Assembly (NCBI RefSeq): GCF_019602855.1
Contig: NZ_CP080767.1
Location: 1,364,001-1,428,000 of the forward strand
Length of the DNA stretch: 64,000 bases
From: Cupriavidus pinatubonensis
GTDB taxonomy: Bacteria > Pseudomonadota > Gammaproteobacteria > Burkholderiales > Burkholderiaceae
Direction: 5' to 3'
Part shown: positions 63,599 through 64,000 of the stretch, one piece after another
Layout: each line of letters begins with the position of its first letter
Numbering within the stretch: the first letter of the stretch is position 1
Made by a program: the position numbers and the translations under genes
The notes under the pieces: generated by a model
The model's database searches: none
Told to the model about the DNA's origin: nothing
The model's input: only the letters and a program-made list of their open reading frames with translations

Positions 63599-64000
63599 AT
63601 GACTACTTGTGTCGTCGTCAGAAAGGGTGCAGAGGTCGCGATCGCGGCCGATGCACTGGTCACGTTCGGGGATACGCGCCTGTCGCGCGCCTACGAGCGC
63701 AACCAGAAGGTGTTTCCGATCGGCGACAGCTTTGTCGCGCTGGCCGGCACCACGGCGCACTTCCCGGTCATGCGCGCCTTGCTGGCGGGCATGGGAGAGG
63801 AATGCCGGCTCGGGTCGCGCGATGACGTGTTCCGGACCTTCCTGAAGGTGCATGAGAAGCTGAAGTCCGAGTACTTCATCAACACCAAGGAAGATGAGGA
63901 CGATCCGTACGAGTCGTCGCAGATCGTCTGCCTGATCGCGAACCCGGCGGGGATCTTCGGCGTGTATTCGTACCGTGAGGTGTTCTCGTTCGACCGTTTC
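63599..64000 (+). CDS. Betaproteobacterial proteasome homologue (BPH)-like Ntn-hydrolase, partial
   Basis: The gene is cut by the right edge after 134 codons. It starts MTTCVVVRKGAEVAIAADAL and continues with VTFGDTRLS, like HslV and proteasome beta subunits, whose Thr2 becomes the catalytic N-terminal nucleophile after Met removal; Asp18 and a lysine near residue 37 fit the usual triad. The sequence ..KEDEDDPYESSQIVCLIANPAGIFGVYSYREVF matches what I remember of the betaproteobacterial proteasome homologue, a double-ring peptidase-like complex without a known ATPase partner. It lies 62 bp behind aceF, with GCGAGGCAAGCC upstream, probably in the pdh operon. Confidence 0.8.
   Translation, partial: MTTCVVVRKGAEVAIAADALVTFGDTRLSRAYERNQKVFPIGDSFVALAGTTAHFPVMRALLAGMGEECRLGSRDDVFRTFLKVHEKLKSEYFINTKEDEDDPYESSQIVCLIANPAGIFGVYSYREVFSFDRF

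Overview
The window is a 64 kb stretch of a GC-rich betaproteobacterial chromosome. It most likely comes from Cupriavidus or a close relative in the Ralstonia/Burkholderia group. This is inferred from gene content and order: relA, tRNA-Val, thrS, infC, rpmI, rplT, pheS, pheT, ihfA, a MerR regulator and tRNA-Pro in a row; an aceE-aceF operon preceded by a PAS histidine kinase/response regulator pair; and an Ntn-hydrolase of the betaproteobacterial proteasome homologue type behind aceF. I see no prophage, IS element, CRISPR array, rRNA operon or replication origin. Most of the window is ordinary core genome.

Layout. 0-11 kb: a minus-strand methionine operon (homocysteine synthase, alpha/beta hydrolase, Mpo1-like protein); a plus-strand run of a CBS protein, a transporter-acyltransferase fusion, a FAX-like GST, aroC and an MFS transporter; then a minus-strand FCD regulator with a 2-hydroxyglutarate-oxidase-like flavoenzyme, and a PilZ protein. 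11-22 kb: catabolic genes, namely ETF-quinone oxidoreductase, an SDR, a TRAP transporter with a thioesterase, a PAS-LuxR regulator, the 3-oxoacid CoA-transferase pair, 3-hydroxybutyrate dehydrogenase, a hydrolase and a RidA protein. 22-33 kb: the stringent-response and translation block from relA to tRNA-Pro.

33-35.4 kb is a small accessory block of short unknown genes next to tRNA-Pro. Its clearest feature is a perfect LexA-type SOS box lying on a well-formed promoter ahead of a two-gene operon (an 86-residue unknown protein and a cupin_5/DUF985 protein). 35-43 kb: a 1613-residue NAD-glutamate dehydrogenase, a MarR-like regulator, an acetyl-CoA hydrolase/transferase-family CoA-transferase and an exported protein built from DPYTDGAK repeats. 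43-48 kb: a Bug/TctC binding protein, then two tRNA-Lys(CTT) genes lying in identical 131-bp direct repeats that flank a LysR regulator and an 8-oxoguanine-deaminase-like amidohydrolase.

48-64 kb: a DUF1488 protein, a SulP transporter, exonuclease III overlapping prlC, folD, a CbiM-like membrane protein, the two-component pair, and the pyruvate dehydrogenase operon (E1, then E2 with two lipoyl domains) running into a proteasome-like gene cut by the window end.

Together the genes cover acyl-CoA, ketone-body and amino-acid catabolism feeding pyruvate dehydrogenase and the respiratory quinone pool, plus core translation. The strongest candidates for something undescribed are the LexA-controlled pair, the exported repeat protein, the proteasome homologue in the pdh operon and the tRNA-Lys repeat pair. 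All coordinates and motif calls come from reading the sequence by eye; no database search or computation was run.
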